A stretch of DNA of 54,753 nt from Duganella sp. Root1480D1 (GTDB taxonomy: Bacteria > Pseudomonadota > Gammaproteobacteria > Burkholderiales > Burkholderiaceae_D): positions 674,181-728,933 of the forward strand of contig NZ_LMFZ01000012.1 of assembly GCF_001427305.1 (NCBI RefSeq), in the 5' to 3' direction. Shown piece by piece: positions 37,154 through 48,261 of this stretch (its first letter is position 1; each line of letters starts with the position of its first letter). A program made the position numbers and the translations under genes. Under the pieces are notes generated by a model, which saw only the letters and a list, made by a program, of their open reading frames with translations, was not told the DNA's origin and searched no databases.

Positions 37154-37831
37154 TCAGGCTGCGGCCGCCCGCAGTGCTTCGATGTCGCGCAATTCGATCT
37201 GGCCGTAGCGCAGCGTGATCGCCCCGCAACTGGCCAGCGCCTGCAATTCCTTGTTCAGGGTTGTGCGCCCTACGCCCAGCATCATCGCGATCTGGTCCTG
37301 CGAGGCGGTGATGGTGTTGCGCGCGCTGGCAGCCTGGGTCAGGTCGCCGTGCGCCATCATCAGCAGGCGCCGCGCCACGCGGGCGCGGGTGCTGTGCATC
37401 GCCATGTCGGCCACCAGGCTGAAGGCCGCATGCAGCCGCTCCGCCTCCAGCCTGGCCATGGCGTTGGCGAACACCACATCCTGCATCAGGGACGCAAAGC
37501 GTTCGGCGCTGACCGCCAGCAGTTCCGTGTCCTCATGCGCCGTTGCCGTGGCGCTGCGCGGCAAGTCCGCCAGCAAGGCCGTTTCGCCAAACCAGTTGCC
37601 TGCTTCGGCCATGGTCACGATGACTTCGTTGCCATCGGCATGCATTACCGACAAGCGCACCGCGCCGCTCGCTACACCCCACAGCCCATCCTGCGCCCCC
37701 GTCGTCCGCTCGCCCTGCAGGTAAAGCAACTCGCCCTGGGCCAGGCGCACCGTGCGCGCCGCAGCCAGCAAAGCGCTGGCCTGCGCCGCCGGCAGGCGAG
37801 CGAACCAAGGGTTATTGAAGAATATTTGCAT
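37154..37831 (-). CDS. Crp/Fnr family transcriptional regulator
   Basis: 225 residues. The N-terminal cyclic-nucleotide-like domain (about 1-115) has GELLYLQGE and GNWFGETALLADLPRSATATAHE. A dimerisation helix follows, then a C-terminal winged helix with ITASQDQIAMMLGVGRTTLNKELQALAS as the recognition region. No FNR-type cysteine cluster is seen at the N terminus. It is convergent with lysR (7-bp gap) and divergent from the desaturase-family gene. Confidence 0.88.
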   Translation of the reverse strand: MQIFFNNPWFARLPAAQASALLAAARTVRLAQGELLYLQGERTTGAQDGLWGVASGAVRLSVMHADGNEVIVTMAEAGNWFGETALLADLPRSATATAHEDTELLAVSAERFASLMQDVVFANAMARLEAERLHAAFSLVADMAMHSTRARVARRLLMMAHGDLTQAASARNTITASQDQIAMMLGVGRTTLNKELQALASCGAITLRYGQIELRDIEALRAAAA

Positions 37832-37915
37832 GCAAAAAAAGTCCTGAATTGCCCGGAATTGAACAATCTTCGCCGACGCGGCCCTGCATCATGGTGGTAA
37901 AAGGAGACCCGGAAC

Positions 37916-38773
37916 ATGGACAACAACATGATGTACACGCTGCTGGCACTGGTGATCACGGGCCTCGCCCTGGCGGAATTCGCCAGCCGCCGCTACCGCG
38001 ACACGGTGCACGCCAGCGCCAATGATACCGCGCTCGAATTGGGCATGACAGTCAGCCTGTTGCTGCTTACCCAGCCGCTGATCATCTTCTGCACCAGCGC
38101 GCTGGGCCACTGGCTGGCGCCCGCCATGCATGGCGCCTGGTCCGGATTGCCGTGGTGGGCCTGGGCCGGCCTGCTGCTGGTGGGCGACGACATGACGCAG
38201 TACTGGTGGCACCGCATCTCGCATTCGCCGAAACTGTGGCCTCTGCACCGCGCCCACCACTCGGCTTCTTACATGAGCATCCGCATCACCTACCGCAACA
38301 ACTTCTTTTACTACCTGATGATGCCGGGAATCTGGTTCGCCGGCGCCATGATCTACCTGGGCTGCGGCTGGATGTACTTCGCCTATGTGGCCGTCAAGCA
38401 GGCGGTGATCCTCGGCGCCCACTGCGCCTGGGCCTGGGACGAGCCGCTGTACCAAGTACGCGCCCTGCGCCCGCTGATGTGGGTGGTGGAGCGCACCATC
38501 TCCACCCCGGCCACCCACCGCGCCCACCACGCCATCACCAATGCCGACGGCATCGGACATTACAAGGGCAACTTCGGCAACCTGCTGTTCTTCTGGGACG
38601 TGCTGTTCGGCACCGCCCACATCACGCGCCGCTACCCGGCCGAAGTCGGGCTGCGCGACGACCAGCTGTTCGGCGCCGAGCGCTGGGACAAACAGATGTT
38701 CTACCCCCTGCTGCAATCGAAGCGCGAATGCAGCGCCCTGAAATTCGGCGGAAAGGCCTACAGCGATATATAG
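37916..38773 (+). CDS. Sterol desaturase / fatty acid hydroxylase family protein
   Basis: 285 residues. An integral-membrane di-iron enzyme with three histidine clusters: HRISH (99-103), HRAHH (111-115) and HRAHH (201-205). A hydrophobic segment lies near the N terminus, another around 80, and hydrophobic hairpins at about 130-170. Family members hydroxylate or desaturate lipids. The natural substrate cannot be told from sequence. AAAGGAG precedes the ATG. The divergent Crp/Fnr gene 84 bp away may regulate it. Confidence 0.88.
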   Translation: MDNNMMYTLLALVITGLALAEFASRRYRDTVHASANDTALELGMTVSLLLLTQPLIIFCTSALGHWLAPAMHGAWSGLPWWAWAGLLLVGDDMTQYWWHRISHSPKLWPLHRAHHSASYMSIRITYRNNFFYYLMMPGIWFAGAMIYLGCGWMYFAYVAVKQAVILGAHCAWAWDEPLYQVRALRPLMWVVERTISTPATHRAHHAITNADGIGHYKGNFGNLLFFWDVLFGTAHITRRYPAEVGLRDDQLFGAERWDKQMFYPLLQSKRECSALKFGGKAYSDI

Positions 38774-38800
38774 GGCAAGGGCTGTAGGGACAGGGTTCGG

Positions 38801-40309
38801 CTAGCCGGCCGTCAGCGGCAGCCTGAACTCGAATTGCACGCCCTGGCCCGGCGCGCTGGCCAGGCTCACACTACCATGCAATGCCACGCAGACCAGGTTG
38901 TTCACGATGTACATGCCGAGGCCGGAACCGCCTGCGCCGACCTTGGTGGAGAAGAAGGGTTCGAAAATCTTCTGCTGCAGTTCCGGCGCGATCCCCACCC
39001 CGTCATCGCTGTAGACCAGCCTCACATGGTCGCCTGCCACGCTGGCTGCAATCGACACCTTGCCGCAGCCGCGCCCCTCAAAACCGTGCAAAATGGAGTT
39101 GACGATCAGGTTGTTGAGGATCTGTTCCAGGTGGCCCGGATAGGAATCCATCAGCACTCCTGGCGGCACCTGCAGCTCCGCCGTCACGTTTGCCTGCCGC
39201 ATCATGCGTCCCAGCGTGACCAGGATATCGTGCAGGCAGGTTTGCAGGTCGAACTGGCGGCGGCGCTGGCTGGTCTGGTCCACCGCAACGTTCTTGAAGC
39301 TCTCGATCAATTCGCGCGCCCGGTCGGCACTGCGGATCAGCACTTCGCTCGCCTCACGGCAATCGCCAGCCGACTGGAGCAGGCAGGAACGCGTCAGCTT
39401 CCCCGCGACGGCGTTGTCGGCCAATTCGCTCACGCGGTCGCGCAGCGTCGACGCCAGCAGCACCAGGTTGCCGACCGGCGTATTCAATTCGTGCGCCACA
39501 CCGGCCACGATGCCGCCCAGCGCCGCCATCTTTTCCTGCTCGACGATCTGCTGCAAGGCCTGGCGCAGCTCGCAACTGCGCGCTTCCTCCGCTTCCTTGC
39601 GCTGCGTGATGTCGCGCACCAGCGCCGCAAAGGCTGGCGGCTGCGATTGCGGCACCTGCCACTGCGACACTTCGACATCGAACTCGCGCCCCGTGCGGTG
39701 GCGCGCACGCTGGTTGCATCCTTCCGGCGGCAGCAGCACCTTGCCGGCGGGCTGGCCCAGCATTTCGTCGCGGCGCCAGCCGAACAGAGCTTCCGCCGCA
39801 TGGTTCCAGTCGGTGACGACACCCTGGCTGTCGATGGCAATAAAGGCTTCGCAGGCACTATCGATCACCATGCGCAAGCGCCGCTCCGATTCATGCAGGG
39901 CCTGCGTGCGCTCCTGCACCCTGGCGTACAGCTCGCACAGCACGGCCACCTTGTTGCGCAGCACGGCCGGTTCGATCGGTTTGTTGAGGAAGTCCACCGC
40001 GCCCATTTCATAGCCCTTGAACTGGCGCACGCGGTCATGCAGGCCGGCGGTGACGAAGATGATGGGCAAATGGCGCGTGCGCGGGTTGCAACGCAGCAGT
40101 TCGGCGGTCTCCAGGCCATCCATCTCCGGCATTTGCACGTCCAGCAGCACCACTGCGAAATCATGCCTGAGCGACTGGCGCAGGGCTTCGCTGCCGGACA
40201 TCGCCTTGACCAGGTGCAGCGGCAGCGGCATATCTTCCAGCAAGGCTTCCAGCGCCGTCAGGTTCTCCTGTCGGTCGTCGACCAGCAGCACCGGGATATT
40301 CAGGTCCAT
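38801..40309 (-). CDS. Hybrid response regulator/histidine kinase (REC-PAS-HK)
   Basis: 502 residues, cytoplasmic. The N-terminal receiver has DDR at 11-13, phospho-acceptor Asp57 and Lys110. A PAS domain (about 140-235) follows. The H-box GVAHELNTPVGN places the phospho-His at about 273. The ATPase part shows NNLIVNSILHGF (N box), DDGVGIAPE (G1) and GGSGLGMYIV (G2). The unusual order with a leading receiver suggests it receives phosphate or a signal from a partner. Its start is 8 nt after the stop of the large hybrid kinase, so the two are co-transcribed. Confidence 0.9.
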   Translation of the reverse strand: MDLNIPVLLVDDRQENLTALEALLEDMPLPLHLVKAMSGSEALRQSLRHDFAVVLLDVQMPEMDGLETAELLRCNPRTRHLPIIFVTAGLHDRVRQFKGYEMGAVDFLNKPIEPAVLRNKVAVLCELYARVQERTQALHESERRLRMVIDSACEAFIAIDSQGVVTDWNHAAEALFGWRRDEMLGQPAGKVLLPPEGCNQRARHRTGREFDVEVSQWQVPQSQPPAFAALVRDITQRKEAEEARSCELRQALQQIVEQEKMAALGGIVAGVAHELNTPVGNLVLLASTLRDRVSELADNAVAGKLTRSCLLQSAGDCREASEVLIRSADRARELIESFKNVAVDQTSQRRRQFDLQTCLHDILVTLGRMMRQANVTAELQVPPGVLMDSYPGHLEQILNNLIVNSILHGFEGRGCGKVSIAASVAGDHVRLVYSDDGVGIAPELQQKIFEPFFSTKVGAGGSGLGMYIVNNLVCVALHGSVSLASAPGQGVQFEFRLPLTAG

Positions 40310-40317
40310 GCGCTCCC

Positions 40318-43300
40318 CTAGCGTCTAATCCAGACCCGCAGCAGCGATAAAAGCTGCGCGGTATCGATCGGCTTGGCGAGGTAATCGCTGGCTCCCGCCT
40401 CCAGGCAATGCTGATGGTCGCCCGGCATCGCCTTGGCGGTCATCGCGATAATGGGCAAGTCCTTGAAGCGGGCATTGGCGCGGATGCGCCGCATCGCTTC
40501 ATAACCGTCCATCTGCGGCATCATTATATCCATCAGCACCGCATCCACCTTCGCCTCCGCCGCCAGCTTATCGAGCGCCTCCAGGCCGTTCTCCGCTTCA
40601 AGCACCTGCACCCCGCGGTCGCCGAGCAGGCTGGCCAGCGAGAACAGGTTGCGCATATCGTCGTCCACCACCAGCACCTTGCTGCCTGCAAGCGCAAGGG
40701 CTTCCTGCTGCACGGCCCGGCCGCCCTGCTCCACGCTGTGCAGGAATAGCTGCACCTCGCTGAACAGCCTCTGGGGGCTGTGCGCGCCCTTGATGATCAC
40801 GCTGCGCGCATAGCGATTCAGCATGCGCAGCTGGTCGCGTGCCAGGTCCTGGCCCGAATGAATGACCACCGGCAGCTGGCGCAGGCCGGCCGTGGCTTGC
40901 ATTGCCTCCAGTACCTGGTAGCCGGACATGTCTTGCAGGCCAAGGTCCAGCACCATGCAGTCGAAGTGGCCATGCACCAGCAAGTCGAGTGCTTCGTGGC
41001 CCGACCTGCAGCGCACCACTTCCACCTCCCGCCCTTCCAATAATGCGGCAAGGCTGCTTAACTGGCTCTCGTCGTCTTCCACCACCAGCACGCGCTTCAG
41101 CGCACCGGCCCATGCCTGCTCGATGGTGTCGAACACCTGCGCCAGCTGGTCGGGGCTGACCGGCTTGGTCACCAGGCCCAGCGCCCCCAGGTCGCGTGCG
41201 CGTTGGATCTCGTCGAGGCAGGAGATGAAGTGCACCGGCAGGTGGCAGGTGCGCGGATCGGCGCGAAGTTCACGCATCACTTCCCAGCCGTCCATGCGCG
41301 CCATCATCACATCCAGCAGAACGGCATGCGGAGCCTCGCTGCGTGCCAATTGCAGCCCCTGCTCGCCATCCGCCGCCACCAAGGGGGTATAGCCGCGGCC
41401 GCGCACGAAGTCTGCCAACAGGCTGGCGAAGAAAGGATCGTCCTCCACGATCAGGATGCGGCGCGCGCCATCGCCTTCGCCCGGGGCGGGCTTCGCAGAG
41501 GCAGGCGCCGTGTCAGCTTCCTCGCCACCCGGCCCCGTGCGGGCCCCGGCGCCAGCCTGCAGCGGCAGCATGAACGTGAACGTACTGCCCTCGCCTTCCA
41601 CGCTGTGCAGGTGCAGCGCGCCACCCATGGTGCGCGCCAACTGAAGGGAAATCGACAGTCCCAGGCCGGTGCCGCCGTAATGGCGGCTGATGCTGCCATC
41701 GGCCTGCCGGAACGCTTCGAAGATCGTTACCTGCTTATCGGCCGGCACGCCGATCCCCGTATCGCTGACCGCAAACGACAACTGCTCCCCCGCCACCGAG
41801 ATGCGCAGCGCCACGCTGCCCTGGCGCGTGAATTTGAGCGCATTGGCCAGCAGGTTGCGCAGCACCTGCTGAACGCGCTGGCCATCCATCATTGCCGCCG
41901 CCGGCGTGCCGGGCAAACGTTCGACCAGCAATTGCAGCCCTTTCTGCTCCGCCTGCGGCAGGAACTGCGCCAGCAGGTCATCGCACAGGGTGGACAGCTC
42001 CACCGGCCCGACGTTCAGCTCCACCTTGCCCGCTTCCATCTTGGCCAGGTCCAGGATATCGTTAATCAGGTTCAGCAAGTCCCGCCCGGCATTGTGGATG
42101 GTGCCCGCATATTCAAGCTGCCGCTGGTTCAGGTTGTGCGCCTTGTTCTCCTTCAGCAGGGCCGACAGGATCAACATGGAATTCAAGGGGGTGCGCAGCT
42201 CATGCGACATATTGGCCATGAACTCGCTCTTGTAGGCGCTGACACGCTGGATCTCTTCGCGCTGCCTTTCCAGCAGGTCGGCGCGTTCTTCCAGTTCCGC
42301 ATTGCTTTGCTGGAGCTCCTCCTGCTGCACCCGCAGTTCCTCCGCCTGCTGCGCCGTCTCCGCCAGCAAGGAGCGTGTGCGGTGCCGCGTAATATTCACC
42401 TCCAGCCCGATCGCAACCGCCTCCGCGCACAGGTCGACAAACGCCAGCTCGTTCTCGCTGAAGCGGCGGAAGGCGCCCAATTCCATCACCCCCACCATAT
42501 TGCGCCCATGCTGCAGCGGCAGCACCAGCACGCAGGCCGGCTGCGCGCTGCCCAGGGCGGAACCGATTTCCAGGTAGCCAGGCGGCACCTCGCTGACCAG
42601 CACCGGCTTGCCGTCGCGGATCGCCTGACCAGCCAATCCCTCGCCAGGCGCGACCCGCGCCGGATGCCGCTCCTGCGCCAGCCCATGACCCGCCAGCAGG
42701 CACATGCCCGCACCCATCCCTTCGTCCACGTACAGCGCGCCCACGCGCGCCTGCAGGCGCCGTGCGAAGAAATCCAGGATGCGCTGCCCAAGTCCGGCCA
42801 GTTCCTGCTCGCCGCGCATCACGGTATTGAGTTCATTCTGTCCGGACTTGAGCCAATCGCGCTCACGCTCGGCCAGATTGCTGGTACGCAGTGCCTCGGT
42901 CATCCTGGTGAAAGCCTCGTCGAAACTGCGCTGCGACTCGGCCAGTCCCGCCACCGACAGCAACAGGTCGCCTGCCTCGTCGTGCGCCACGCCGGCCAGG
43001 TCCAGTTGCGGCAGCGGCCCCGGCGCAAAGTCATGATCGAGATTGCCGTTCGCCACGGCCTGCACGGCCGCGACATGGCCTGCCCGTGAATCGGCCAGCG
43101 CGCGTGCGGAATCCAGCGCCCGGTGCAGCGGCTGCGCCACATTGCGCTGGTAGAACACCCGCAGCGCCACCGCCATCAGCACCAGCACCGCGCCGAATGC
43201 GCTCAGCACCCAGCTGACGATGCGCGTGGCGCTGGCCGCCTCGCGCGTGGAATCGACTTCCAGCACCCCGCGCACGTCGCCCAGCTTCCAGTCGGTCTTC

Positions 43301-43854
43301 GGGCTTTGCGGATGGCTGTTGTGGCAGGAGACGCAAGCCTGGGCGCTCATGCGGTCGGCCAGCGCCACGCGCACCGTGCTGCGGCCATGCAGGGTTTCGG
43401 TACGCGAGAACACCCCGTCCGGGTTTTGCTCCAGGTAGCTCCAGGCGTCGCGCGCGAACTGGTCGAGCGCGCGCTCGCGCCGCTGGGGAAAAGGAAACGG
43501 GCTGTATAGCCTGAGCGAGGTGCCGCCGCCCTGCATCAAGTCGCTCAGGTCGTGGATCATGGTGGCCGGCAGCGGGATCGCATTTTCCTTGCCGCGATAG
43601 TCCGGGTCGACCTGCATCGCGGTCTGCGCCAGCACGCGCGCCGCCACGTTCTCGGTGTAGTATTTGCGCAGCAGGAGGAATTGCCGCACCGTGGCCTGCG
43701 CCGAGTCGACGGCATCGCGCTCCGCATTTTCGCTGATCAGGATTGGCAATAATGCCGAAATGACCAGACCGCACCCGGCCAGCAACAAGGCGATCGGCAG
43801 GAACAGCTTCCAGAACAAGCTGCTGGAACGTGCGAGCACGGCGAGCCTCCGCAA
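40318..43854 (-). CDS. Large hybrid sensor kinase with periplasmic CxxCH (Tll0287-like/DUF3365) domain and three receivers
   Basis: 1178 residues. A first membrane segment (about 14-38) is followed by a periplasmic DUF3365/Tll0287-like domain (40-205) with CVSCH at 174-178, a c-type haem attachment motif. Then come a second membrane segment (213-234), a HAMP-like linker, a GAF domain (about 345-490) and a coiled coil (495-540). The H-box has His551 in MSHELRTPLN, with N, G1 and G2 boxes to about 765. Three receivers have Asp848, Asp970 and Asp1109. Redox, gas or haem sensing is inferred. No separate output regulator with a DNA-binding domain is adjacent. Confidence 0.9.
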   Translation of the reverse strand: MRRLAVLARSSSLFWKLFLPIALLLAGCGLVISALLPILISENAERDAVDSAQATVRQFLLLRKYYTENVAARVLAQTAMQVDPDYRGKENAIPLPATMIHDLSDLMQGGGTSLRLYSPFPFPQRRERALDQFARDAWSYLEQNPDGVFSRTETLHGRSTVRVALADRMSAQACVSCHNSHPQSPKTDWKLGDVRGVLEVDSTREAASATRIVSWVLSAFGAVLVLMAVALRVFYQRNVAQPLHRALDSARALADSRAGHVAAVQAVANGNLDHDFAPGPLPQLDLAGVAHDEAGDLLLSVAGLAESQRSFDEAFTRMTEALRTSNLAERERDWLKSGQNELNTVMRGEQELAGLGQRILDFFARRLQARVGALYVDEGMGAGMCLLAGHGLAQERHPARVAPGEGLAGQAIRDGKPVLVSEVPPGYLEIGSALGSAQPACVLVLPLQHGRNMVGVMELGAFRRFSENELAFVDLCAEAVAIGLEVNITRHRTRSLLAETAQQAEELRVQQEELQQSNAELEERADLLERQREEIQRVSAYKSEFMANMSHELRTPLNSMLILSALLKENKAHNLNQRQLEYAGTIHNAGRDLLNLINDILDLAKMEAGKVELNVGPVELSTLCDDLLAQFLPQAEQKGLQLLVERLPGTPAAAMMDGQRVQQVLRNLLANALKFTRQGSVALRISVAGEQLSFAVSDTGIGVPADKQVTIFEAFRQADGSISRHYGGTGLGLSISLQLARTMGGALHLHSVEGEGSTFTFMLPLQAGAGARTGPGGEEADTAPASAKPAPGEGDGARRILIVEDDPFFASLLADFVRGRGYTPLVAADGEQGLQLARSEAPHAVLLDVMMARMDGWEVMRELRADPRTCHLPVHFISCLDEIQRARDLGALGLVTKPVSPDQLAQVFDTIEQAWAGALKRVLVVEDDESQLSSLAALLEGREVEVVRCRSGHEALDLLVHGHFDCMVLDLGLQDMSGYQVLEAMQATAGLRQLPVVIHSGQDLARDQLRMLNRYARSVIIKGAHSPQRLFSEVQLFLHSVEQGGRAVQQEALALAGSKVLVVDDDMRNLFSLASLLGDRGVQVLEAENGLEALDKLAAEAKVDAVLMDIMMPQMDGYEAMRRIRANARFKDLPIIAMTAKAMPGDHQHCLEAGASDYLAKPIDTAQLLSLLRVWIRR

Positions 43855-43915
43855 GGCTGAGTTTTCACCCTATTCTTGCGCGGAAAACTTCATGAAGCAA
43901 GCCTACCGACTGTTA

Positions 43916-44672
43916 CTATTTTTTGTTTGGCCGCAGTACGATCTCGAACAGTTTCGGCCAGCGCTTGCCGGTCACGAACAGGCGGTGCGACCTGGCGTCG
44001 TAGGCGATGCCGTTCAGGACATTGTCGGCATCGGTGCCGGCCTTGGCGGTCGCCGCCAGTCCGGACAAGTCGATCCACCCCAGTACATGGCCGCTGAACG
44101 GATCGATGCGGGCAATGCGGTCGGTCTGCCAGACGTTGGCATAAATCTGCCCATCGACCCACTCCAGCTCATTGATCTGCGACAGCGGCTGGCCGTCGGC
44201 GGTGACCTTGATGCGGCGCTGCTCCGCAAAGCTTTTCGGGTCGAGCACGCGGATTTCCGGCGTGCCGTCGCTCATGTACAGGCGCTCACCGTCGCTGGTC
44301 AGGCCCCAGCCCTCGCCCAGGTAATTGAAGGTACCCTTGATGGCAAAGCTGCCCGAGTCCAGCACATAGCCGGCCTGGTTCATCCAGGTGATACCGACGA
44401 TGCTGTCGCCATGCGGCGCGATGCCCTCGCCGAACACCTTCTCCGGCAGGTCGCGCTTTTGCAGCACCTTGCCGGTGGCCAGTTCCACCTTGCGCACGGA
44501 CGATGCGCCGTACTGGCCGGTGCTCTCCCACAGGAAGCCGTCCTTGAAGAACAGGCCTTGGGTAAAAGCTTGCGGATCGTGCGGGTAAGCCGCCTTGATC
44601 GAGTAGCCCTGCACCGGCACCGCAGCCGATGCGATTTGCGCGGCCAACGCCGCCGCGCCCAGCGCTACCAGC

Positions 44673-44680
<8 letters not shown>
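43916..44680 (-). CDS. Glutaminyl-peptide cyclotransferase (bacterial/plant type)
   Basis: 254 residues with a signal peptide ([14 protein letters not shown]). It cyclises N-terminal Gln to pyroglutamate on exported peptides. A five-bladed propeller is suggested by repeated beta segments: [25 protein letters not shown] (family signature), [18 protein letters not shown] and [16 protein letters not shown]. Its first 8 nt overlap the 3' end of ruvB, so it may be translated from the ruvB transcript. Confidence 0.85.
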
Positions 44681-45728
<1,048 letters not shown>

Positions 45729-45784
45729 GCCAGGTCGGAATTAGGTTCAGGGCATGATTTTAACAAGGCCGGGCAGCCCAGGGC

Positions 45785-46087
45785 TCACTTCACGTTGGAA
45801 GCGGCCGCGCTCGCCGTTTCGTTGGTTTTCTTTTGCAGGCTGCCGGAGACTTGCATGGCCCGCTCGCGCCGGTCCGGCTGGTTGCCCGCCTGGCCGTCCT
45901 TTTTCGCGTCCTGCAGGCCGCTCGCCCTGCGCGCCGCAGTGGCAGGCTCGCCTTTCACCGTCGCTTTCGCCTGCTGCCGGGCTTCCGGCTTTTCCTGGCC
46001 CGGTGCGGCCTGCTGGCCCCAGGCAGCCGAGCCTGCGGCCAACAGCGCGGCGCCCAGCATCGCGGCGTAAAGTTGACGAATATTCAT
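45785..46087 (-). CDS. Small secreted protein of unknown function
   Basis: 100 residues. A signal peptide ([24 protein letters not shown]) is followed by a hydrophilic, Ala/Lys/Gln-rich tail with little expected fold. AAGGAGG lies 8 nt before the ATG at 46087, a strong site that fixes the start and rejects an ATG 27 nt further up. No family recognised; upstream of and in the same direction as ruvB. Confidence 0.65.
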   Translation of the reverse strand: MNIRQLYAAMLGAALLAAGSAAWGQQAAPGQEKPEARQQAKATVKGEPATAARRASGLQDAKKDGQAGNQPDRRERAMQVSGSLQKKTNETASAAASNVK

Positions 46088-46228
46088 CACAAGTCCTCCT
46101 TGATTGATCGCCAAAGTCTAGCACGCCCGCTCTTGAAGGCCTGCACCTACAGCCGCACGGCGCACGCGCCGCTTGGCGCGCCGGCCGTGGTGACGATACT
46201 GGCGCAATGCAAACACAAGGAGCTTGTC

Positions 46229-47392
46229 ATGCGCGCCCTTACCTACCACTCCGCACATGATGTCCAGGTGGACACTGTGCCTGATCCCATCCTGCAGGAA
46301 GCTGACGATGTCATCTTGCGCATCACCGCCACCGCGATCTGCGGCTCCGACCTGCACCTCTACCGCGGCAAGGTGCCCGCCATGAAGGAAGGCGATATCC
46401 TCGGCCACGAATTCATGGGCATTGTGGAAGACTCCGGCCCTGGCGTCACCGCACTGGCCAAAGGGGACCGGGTGGTAGTACCCTTCGTGATCGCCTGCGG
46501 CAACTGCTTCTTCTGCGAACGCCAGCTGTTCTCCGCCTGCGAAACCACGAATCCCGACCGTGGCGCGATCATGAACAAGAAAGGCCTGCGTTCGGGCGCA
46601 GCCATGTTCGGCTACACCCACCTGTACGGCGGCATGCCGGGCGGACAGGCAGAGTACGTGCGCGTGCCGAAGGCCAACGTCGGCCCGATCCGCATCCCGG
46701 ACGCGCTGGACGATGAGCAGGTGCTGTTCCTGAGCGATATCCTGCCCACCGGCTACCAGGCCGTGCTGAACGCCTATGTCGGCCCCGGCGACAGCCTGGC
46801 GATCTACGGCGCCGGACCGGTGGGCCTGATGGCTGCGGCCTGCGCACGCATGCTGGGCGTGGAGACGATTTTCATGGTCGACCATAACGGCTACCGGCTC
46901 GAGTTCGCACGGCAAGCATACGGGGTGATCCCGGTCAATTTCGATGAGGTGGATGCCGCCGAATACATCGTCGACAACACCGCTTCGCGCGGTGTGGATG
47001 CTGTGATCGACGCCATCGGCTTTGAGGCGAAAGGCAGCGCGCTGGAAACGGCGCTGACAGCGATCAAGCTGGAAGGCAGCAGCGGCGCAGCGCTGCGCCA
47101 ATGCATTGCCGCAGTAAGGCGCGGCGGCACGGTCAGCGTGCCGGGCGTGTACTCGGGCTTTATCCACGGTTTCCTGTTCGGCGACGCCTTCGACAAAGGC
47201 ATCAGCTTCAAGATGGGCCAGACCCACGTACAGCGCTTCATGCCGGAACTGCTGGAATTCATCGGCCAGGGCAAGCTGCACCCCGAAGCCATCATCACGC
47301 ACCGGCTGCCGCTGGAACAGGCGGCAGCCGGCTATCGCATCTTCGACAAGAAGGAAGAGGAGTGCCGCAAGGTGATCCTGCGGCCAGGCTAG
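46229..47392 (+). CDS. Zinc-dependent alcohol dehydrogenase family protein
   Basis: 387 residues, medium-chain dehydrogenase. Catalytic zinc residues are Cys38 (AICGSDLH) and His60-Glu61 (GHEFMG). Structural cysteines are at 90, 93, 96 and 104. Cofactor motif [13 protein letters not shown]. The [17 protein letters not shown] insert and overall length resemble the glutathione-independent formaldehyde dehydrogenase/threonine dehydrogenase-like branch. Substrate not assignable. AAGGAG lies 6 nt before the ATG at 46229. The stop is 3 bp from that of the convergent scramblase-like gene. Confidence 0.87.
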   Translation: MRALTYHSAHDVQVDTVPDPILQEADDVILRITATAICGSDLHLYRGKVPAMKEGDILGHEFMGIVEDSGPGVTALAKGDRVVVPFVIACGNCFFCERQLFSACETTNPDRGAIMNKKGLRSGAAMFGYTHLYGGMPGGQAEYVRVPKANVGPIRIPDALDDEQVLFLSDILPTGYQAVLNAYVGPGDSLAIYGAGPVGLMAAACARMLGVETIFMVDHNGYRLEFARQAYGVIPVNFDEVDAAEYIVDNTASRGVDAVIDAIGFEAKGSALETALTAIKLEGSSGAALRQCIAAVRRGGTVSVPGVYSGFIHGFLFGDAFDKGISFKMGQTHVQRFMPELLEFIGQGKLHPEAIITHRLPLEQAAAGYRIFDKKEEECRKVILRPG

Positions 47393-47395
47393 AGC

Positions 47396-47971
47396 TTAAC
47401 GCTCTTTGTAGACGATATCGATGGCCAGGCCAGCGGCCAGCAGCAAGCCGGAGTTGGCCTTGAAGTCTTCGGCGATCGAGATCATGTAGTTGTCGGCGGT
47501 GGTGAACAGCTCCTTGCCGATGCCAGCCCACTTCTTGCTGACGGTGCCCTTCTCATTACCCTTCGAATCGAGGAATTTGAAGTTCCAGCCCTTCCAGTCG
47601 CCCTTCACTTCAGCGATCAACTGGTCGCGCATATCGTACACAAAGAACCCGCCGCCCAGGCTGAACAGCTTCGACTTGAAGTAGCCGATGGCCTGGCCCG
47701 AGCGGTCCAGGATTTCGATGCGGGAACGCAGCAAAGTCATGCCGCGCTTGATGGTCAGCAGCGCCGGGCCGTTGACCTGCTCCGAGATTTCCACCTTGGT
47801 CGGCAGCATGCGCTTGTCGATCACCAAGCGCAGTGCGTGGATCAGGAAGCTCAGTTTTTCCTGTGCCACGCCCAGGTTCTGCTGGGTTTCCGGGTCGATG
47901 ATGTCGTAAGTGTCCGACAGTTTGAGTACGCCCACGTGTTCTTTGACGAAGTAGTTAGTCCTGTCCAGCAT
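47396..47971 (-). CDS. Phospholipid scramblase/LURP-one-related family protein
   Basis: 191 residues. The repeated beta pattern with IDPETQQNLGVAQEK, LLTIKRGMTLLRSRIEILDRSG and GYFKSKLFSLGGGFFVYD, then GDWKGWNFKFLD, matches the tubby-like barrel of bacterial scramblase-related proteins. The biochemical role in bacteria is unclear. The start at 47971 (MLDRTNYFV) has AAAGGGAAAC upstream; the open frame further upstream overlaps the next gene in another frame and is rejected. Confidence 0.82.
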   Translation of the reverse strand: MLDRTNYFVKEHVGVLKLSDTYDIIDPETQQNLGVAQEKLSFLIHALRLVIDKRMLPTKVEISEQVNGPALLTIKRGMTLLRSRIEILDRSGQAIGYFKSKLFSLGGGFFVYDMRDQLIAEVKGDWKGWNFKFLDSKGNEKGTVSKKWAGIGKELFTTADNYMISIAEDFKANSGLLLAAGLAIDIVYKER

Positions 47972-47984
47972 TTGTTTCCCTTTT

Positions 47985-48257
47985 TTAGGTTGAGTTATTT
48001 TTTTGATGGTTGCGGAAATGGAGAACATGGGCTGTCGCGGCGAACTGCTCATTGCCTGCCAACTTGCCGCTGACCGTGTCGATAATTTCGAAGCCAGCGC
48101 TTTGATACAGCGACAGTGCCGCCGTATTCCCAACCAGTACATCGAGCGACAAGGGCTTGCCGGCGGCGCGCAACACGGCCAGTTCGAACTTGCGCGCGGC
48201 ATCGTGCACAGCGCAGATACCCTGCCAGTCGGACGCTTGATACGGCCGGATTTGCAT
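47985..48257 (-). pseudogene. GNAT N-acetyltransferase with large internal deletion
   Basis: 90 residues. The first 26 (MQIRPYQASDWQGICAVHDAAR...) are a GNAT N terminus and the last 60 (AGKPLSLDVLVGNTAALSLYQSAGFEII...) a GNAT C terminus. The central strands and the acetyl-CoA-binding R/Q-x-x-G-x-G/A loop are missing, with the join near residue 29 still in frame. It is therefore expected to be inactive. An intact short relative cannot be ruled out. Confidence 0.6.
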
Positions 48258-48261
48258 GCTT

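Noticed and set aside
41203..43089. A 628-codon open frame antisense to the large hybrid kinase
   Set aside because: No domain and no start signal; a shadow of the kinase codons.
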